Notes under the pieces: model-generated | Told to the model about the DNA's origin: nothing | Database searches by the model: none | The model's input: only the letters and a program-made list of their open reading frames with translations | Shown: piece by piece, positions 60,248 to 64,000 of the stretch | Layout of the letters: the number at the start of each line of letters is the position of its first letter | Position numbering within the stretch: position 1 is the stretch's first letter | Source of the DNA: Chimonanthus salicifolius | Lineage: Eukaryota; Streptophyta; Magnoliopsida; Laurales; Calycanthaceae | DNA length: 64,000 nt | Direction: 5' to 3' | Assembly (NCBI GenBank): GCA_013350335.1 | Contig: CM023538.1 | Location: forward strand, 48,602,201-48,666,200 | Made by a program: the position numbers and the translations under genes

Positions 60248-62800
60248 ATGTAACGACCCGGTCCAACCTAACCCGCCTCTGAATACAGTACAAAATTGTT
60301 CGCTTTGGGCCACGCACGCACATGGCTTTGCCTTTGGGCCTGGCCCACACAATAAAATAACGGGCTTACAATATTTCTCTCTGGCCAAACTAGAGGCTCA
60401 CAAATGTCAACAATTCTTCACAATAAGGTAGATTCCAACGACAGTGAAAAATAAAGTATTGAGATATCTCACAAAAAGAAGTATGAGAGGTAGCATGTGG
60501 AGATGCTGAGTCCACGATCCAAACCAGTAAAAGTGCTCTCCACGATGTGAGGAGCAAATCCTCAAAATTTCTTCTGAAACGGAGCAAGGACAGTAGCTAG
60601 ATATCACATTCTTATCATTTCTTCTTTTCCATCCTTTTCCTTCTGTAATACTCAGTCCCGTTACGGACGTGTTATCTCCGAAACATGTCATTACATTCTC
60701 AAATACGGGTATCATGTCTATTTTTTCTTTGCCAATCAACAACAGGATAATAATTGAAGCAAGTAAGGAATCAATAACTCAAACCAACATAGCAATATAA
60801 TTTAACAATTATTACAATTATTCATAAAACCAGATGACCACTAAATCAAATATACAATGTTTTCTCAAAACAATAAAAAATGGGAACAACCTAAGTCATC
60901 AACAATCGCCATTGCCTAAGCTTGAACCCGGCAACTGTACGGTCCCACTGTCATTGGAGTACCTGAAAGGTAAGGGGGTGAACTCTACATGCCTGGTGAG
61001 AGAACACATATATATAAATCACCTAACCCACATCATACACTGCATACCCACTACTATGAGATATCAAGAATGCCTACATGCATGGTCCTACATAACACAC
61101 ACACAACCCACCGTACAGACAATCCAGCACATACGCAACATAACCCACAACCAATAACCACCCTACCTCTAGGACCACCACCTCCACAGAGATCCACACA
61201 CACACCCCATAGACTGGTACCACTAGTCGTGAATCATAACCTGGCCATAAGGCCCACGGGAACTCCTGAACCGCACCATAAAAAAAAATAGCCACGAGAG
61301 TTGTCTTCACCGTGCTAATAACCACGAGAGTTGTCATCCACCGTGCCAACAATCACGGGATCTATCCTCCATTGTGCCAACAATCACGGGAGCTATCTTC
61401 CACCCTGTCAACAACCACGAGAGTTGTCCTCCACCGTGCCAACAATCATGGGAGCTATCCTCCATTGTGCAAGCAGTCATGGGAGCTATCCTCCATTGTA
61501 CCAACAATCACGGGAACTATCCTCCATTGTGCCAACAATCACTGGAGCTATCCTCCACCATATTAACAAGCACAGGAGTTGTCCTCCACCCTAGTAACAA
61601 CCACGGGATTTGTCCTCCATCTTTCCAATAACCACGGGAGTTATACTCCACCGTGCCAAGAACCATGGGAGCTGTCCTCCGCCATGCCAATAACAATAAA
61701 AGATGGGAACAACTTAAGTCATCAACAACCGCCACTGCCTAAGCCTGATCTCAGCACCCGCTCAATCCGCCTCCACCGAAGTACCTGAAAGGTAAGGGGG
61801 TGAACTCTACATGCCCAGCGAGGGAACACATATATATAAATCACCCAACCCACATCATACACTACATACCCACTACTATGAGATATAAAAAATGCCTACA
61901 TGCATGGTCCTACATAACACACGCACAACCCACCGTGCGGACAATCCAGCACATACACAACATAACCCACAACCTATAACCACCCTACCTTTAGGGCCAC
62001 CAGCTCCACAAAGATCCACACATACACCCCATAGACTAGTATCACGAGTCGTGAATCATAACCAGGCCATAAGGCCCACGGGAACTGTCCTCAACCGCAC
62101 CATAACAAAAAATAACCACGGGAATTGTCTTCCATCGTGCTAATAACCATGGTAGTTGTCCTCCACTGTGCCAACAATCACGGGAGCTATCCTCCATTGT
62201 GCCGAGAATCACAGGAGCTATCTTCCACCCTGTCAACAACCACGGGAGTTGTCCTCCACCGTGCCAACGATCACGGGAGCTATCCTCCATTGTTCCAACA
62301 ATCACATGAGCTATCCTCCACCATATCAACAGGCACAGGAGTTGTCCTCCACCCTATCAACAACCATAGGAGTTGTCCTTCATATTGCCAATAACCACGG
62401 GAGCTATACTCCACCGTGCCAAAAACCAAGGGAGTTGTCCTCCACCGTGCCAATAACAATAAAAAATGGGAATAACCTAAGTCATCAACAACCGCCACTG
62501 TTTAAGCCTGATCCCGGCACCCGCTCGATCCGCCCTCCATCGAAACACCTGAAAGATAAGGGGGTGAGCTTTACCTGCCCAGTGAGGGAACACATATATA
62601 TAAATCAACGAGAGTTATCGTCCACCGTGCCAATAACCACGGGAGCTATACTCCACCGTGTCAATAACCACGGGAGTTGTCCTCCACCGTGCCAATAACA
62701 ACATGAGATATCCTCCACCGTAGTAATAACGGCGTGAACTATCCTTCACGGTGCTAATAGCCACAAGAGTTCTCCAACCACCGGGTAACTCATAGTCAAA
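60248..62800. repeat. gypsy LTR-like sequence with higher-order tandem array
   Basis: Begins TGTAACGACCCGGTCC, a common gypsy LTR start, with ACTCAGTCCCGTTACGGACG near 60655. From 60871 a macro-unit repeats at 60871, 61694 and 62457 (spacings about 823 and 763; third copy truncated). Each holds AATGGGAACAACCTAAGTCA, GTGAACTCTACATGCC and a block of minisatellite. The blocks (61295-61690, 62105-62455, 62606-62775) consist of 30-bp units such as CAACAATCACGGGAGCTATC followed by CTCCATTGTG. Thirty is divisible by three, so all frames stay open; the long frames here are artefacts. Confidence 0.85.
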
Positions 62801-62990
62801 TCACGCTTCTACCACGTTGTCCCTCATAACATCCGAACCCTAACTACCGATGCTCTGTTCATGAAGATTGGTCTTCACCCATACCACCACGAACCTCTAG
62901 GCCTCCCCCTAAAGATAAACATTCATCATCACATATAAGCAGTTGTTCAAATCTAAAACTTCTACTGTTTTTAAGGAGTATGTCCAGGCT
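62801..62990. other. unclassified
   Basis: No gene or repeat recognised. Confidence 0.4.
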
Positions 62991-63280
62991 TCAAGTTTAA
63001 GCAGAGGTCGAAATATCCTTAGTATGGCCTTCTGGAAAAGGGAAGGAGCTATCTTGAGACCAAAGGGCAGAGATTTCTTCTTGCGCAAGCTTTAGATGAT
63101 CTGGATGCATGCCAGAATGACTGGCTTTAGTGGGAGAGGTAGAGGGAGCATCATCTAGGACGAAGAACCACCGACACTTACATGATTGACATAAAGTAAA
63201 GCAAAAGTAGAAGCTGAAGAGCCTGAAGGAAGTCAGATGTTTCTTATGGTATATCCTTGAGCAGTTCCGCATTGCTATTG
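62991..63280 (-). pseudogene. coding-like relic, unknown family
   Basis: 91-codon minus-strand frame that includes GMHPDHLKLAQEEISALWSQ. The same phrase recurs on the minus strand at about 63820-63875 as GMHPDHLKHAQEEISDLLAQ. The two differ mainly at conservative positions, which suggests a former protein-coding repeat family. I do not recognise the family. Confidence 0.35.
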
Positions 63281-63507
63281 TTTTTGATCTTTATGGCTTT
63301 ACTGCCTATCTTTTTTCAAGCTTACATGAATGGTGGATTGCTTTGGGCAAATACCGAATACCCTTATCTTACCCTTTTTTTTATCCCAAAACCTTTACTA
63401 TATTCCCAAGAAAGTTAGAGTGGCCAGGTGTTCCTAGAGTTCATAAGGAAAATCTTGAGGTTCAATAGGACAGAGAGTGGAAATTGGATATGAAATTTGG
63501 TAAAGAG

Positions 63508-63685
63508 AATATGGCTGCTCTTAATCACATTGTCCCTGCTGATGTTCCTCCTTGTATTTTTACTGAACCATTTGCCAAAATGAGTTTCAAAGTTTTAAAG
63601 ATAATATGGCTACTCTTAATCACATTGTCTCTAATGATCTTCCTCCTGGTATTTTTACTGAACCATTTGATGACTGTGATCCTGA
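63508..63685 (+). pseudogene. 95-bp tandem coding-like duplication
   Basis: NMAALNHIVPADVPPCIFTE from 63511 and NMATLNHIVSNDLPPGIFTE from 63606 are encoded by copies 95 bases apart. Since 95 is not a multiple of three, the second copy is in another frame from the first. Both continue EPF. The family is unknown to me; likely a transposon-encoded protein. Confidence 0.45.
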
Positions 63686-64000
63686 TTTTTGAGTCCAATG
63701 ACTTTGGTTACCTCATCACCTAGAGGATCTGGGAGTGAGACTCAAAAATCAAACAATTGACCAACTTTCTTTTGGCTAATTATACCAATACACCCTGCTG
63801 CATATTAAGCTGTTGAGCCAAAAGGTCAGAGATTTCTTCTTGCGCATGCTTTAGATGATCTGGATGCATGCCACTCCAGCATTGAATGTTAATCTCTTGT
63901 TCATCAGGAAGACATGGAATATAAAAATTGTCTCTTTCTGGTAGAGAGAGGGCCTTAGTGTTGTTTGAGGCGGGAAAGGAAAACGGGCCATTACTAGAGG
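63686..64000. other. window end, repeat-like
   Basis: Contains the second GMHPDHLK relic (minus, about 63820-63875). The last bases (GGGCCTTAGTGTTGTTTGAG) resemble LINE text near 29115, but are too short to assign. Confidence 0.3.

Noticed and set aside
61074..62698. Several overlapping long frames on both strands
   Set aside because: The 30-bp minisatellite unit is divisible by three, so frames stay open without being coding.
60871..62775. CRISPR-like array of short repeats with spacers
   Set aside because: The units are head-to-tail minisatellite copies with no unique spacers, in a eukaryotic genome.

Overview
This window is plant nuclear DNA, most likely from a woody angiosperm with a repeat-rich genome. 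The evidence is spliceosomal genes with GT-AG introns, plant-specific protein families, and plant LTR retrotransposons, LINEs, SINE-like repeats, hAT and Mutator-type elements. The very long introns would suit a magnoliid or another early-diverging lineage, but that is inference. No prokaryotic operon, CRISPR array, rRNA or tRNA gene was seen. Most long open frames are accidents in repeats or retrotransposon LTRs.

Layout. 0.4-2.1 kb: a decayed Ty3/gypsy gag, LTR-like sequence and an AT-rich microsatellite. 3.2-6.1 kb: copia LTR-like sequence, a MITE relic and an ATCGGCCGAT-type repeat. 6.3-32.4 kb: one five-exon gene on the + strand. It encodes a predicted 261-residue protein with an N-terminal thioredoxin-like [2Fe-2S] domain and three C-terminal TPR repeats. 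Intron 3 is 18.6 kb and is a nest of transposons: a 5'-truncated LINE with a 16-bp target-site duplication (TSD); a gypsy-type LTR split by a complete 8.5-kb non-autonomous copia element (TSD GTATC), which itself holds a 1-kb Mutator-like element (9-bp TSD); a copia pol relic; and a LINE ORF1 relic with 157-bp tandem repeats. Intron 4 (3.5 kb) holds a LINE reverse-transcriptase relic and LTR-like sequence.

33-42 kb is gene-poor. It holds degenerate repeats, a perfect 102-bp palindrome, a 614-bp Mutator-like MITE (9-bp TSD) and a hAT transposase relic. At 42.6 kb there is a small intronless membrane-protein gene. 43.6-46.8 kb has a 371-bp hAT-type MITE and a 938-bp hAT-type element that carries a DUF538 gene fragment. 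52.4-54.6 kb has a Stowaway-like MITE and two tandem paralogous promoters with signal-peptide exons. The first splices in frame to a second exon, giving a predicted 80-residue secreted peptide precursor; the second has lost its partner exon. 55-60 kb holds a 243-bp tandem duplication and a relative of the intron-3 copia element. 60.2-62.8 kb is a higher-order array of 30-bp minisatellite blocks in gypsy LTR-like sequence, and the last kilobase has short duplicated coding-like relics.

The three predicted host genes show no obvious functional link. What joins the window is transposon activity: nested insertions dated by their order, MITE-like elements with readable target duplications, and one apparent gene capture. 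All exon calls come from reading splice sites and frames by eye; no alignment or transcript data were available.
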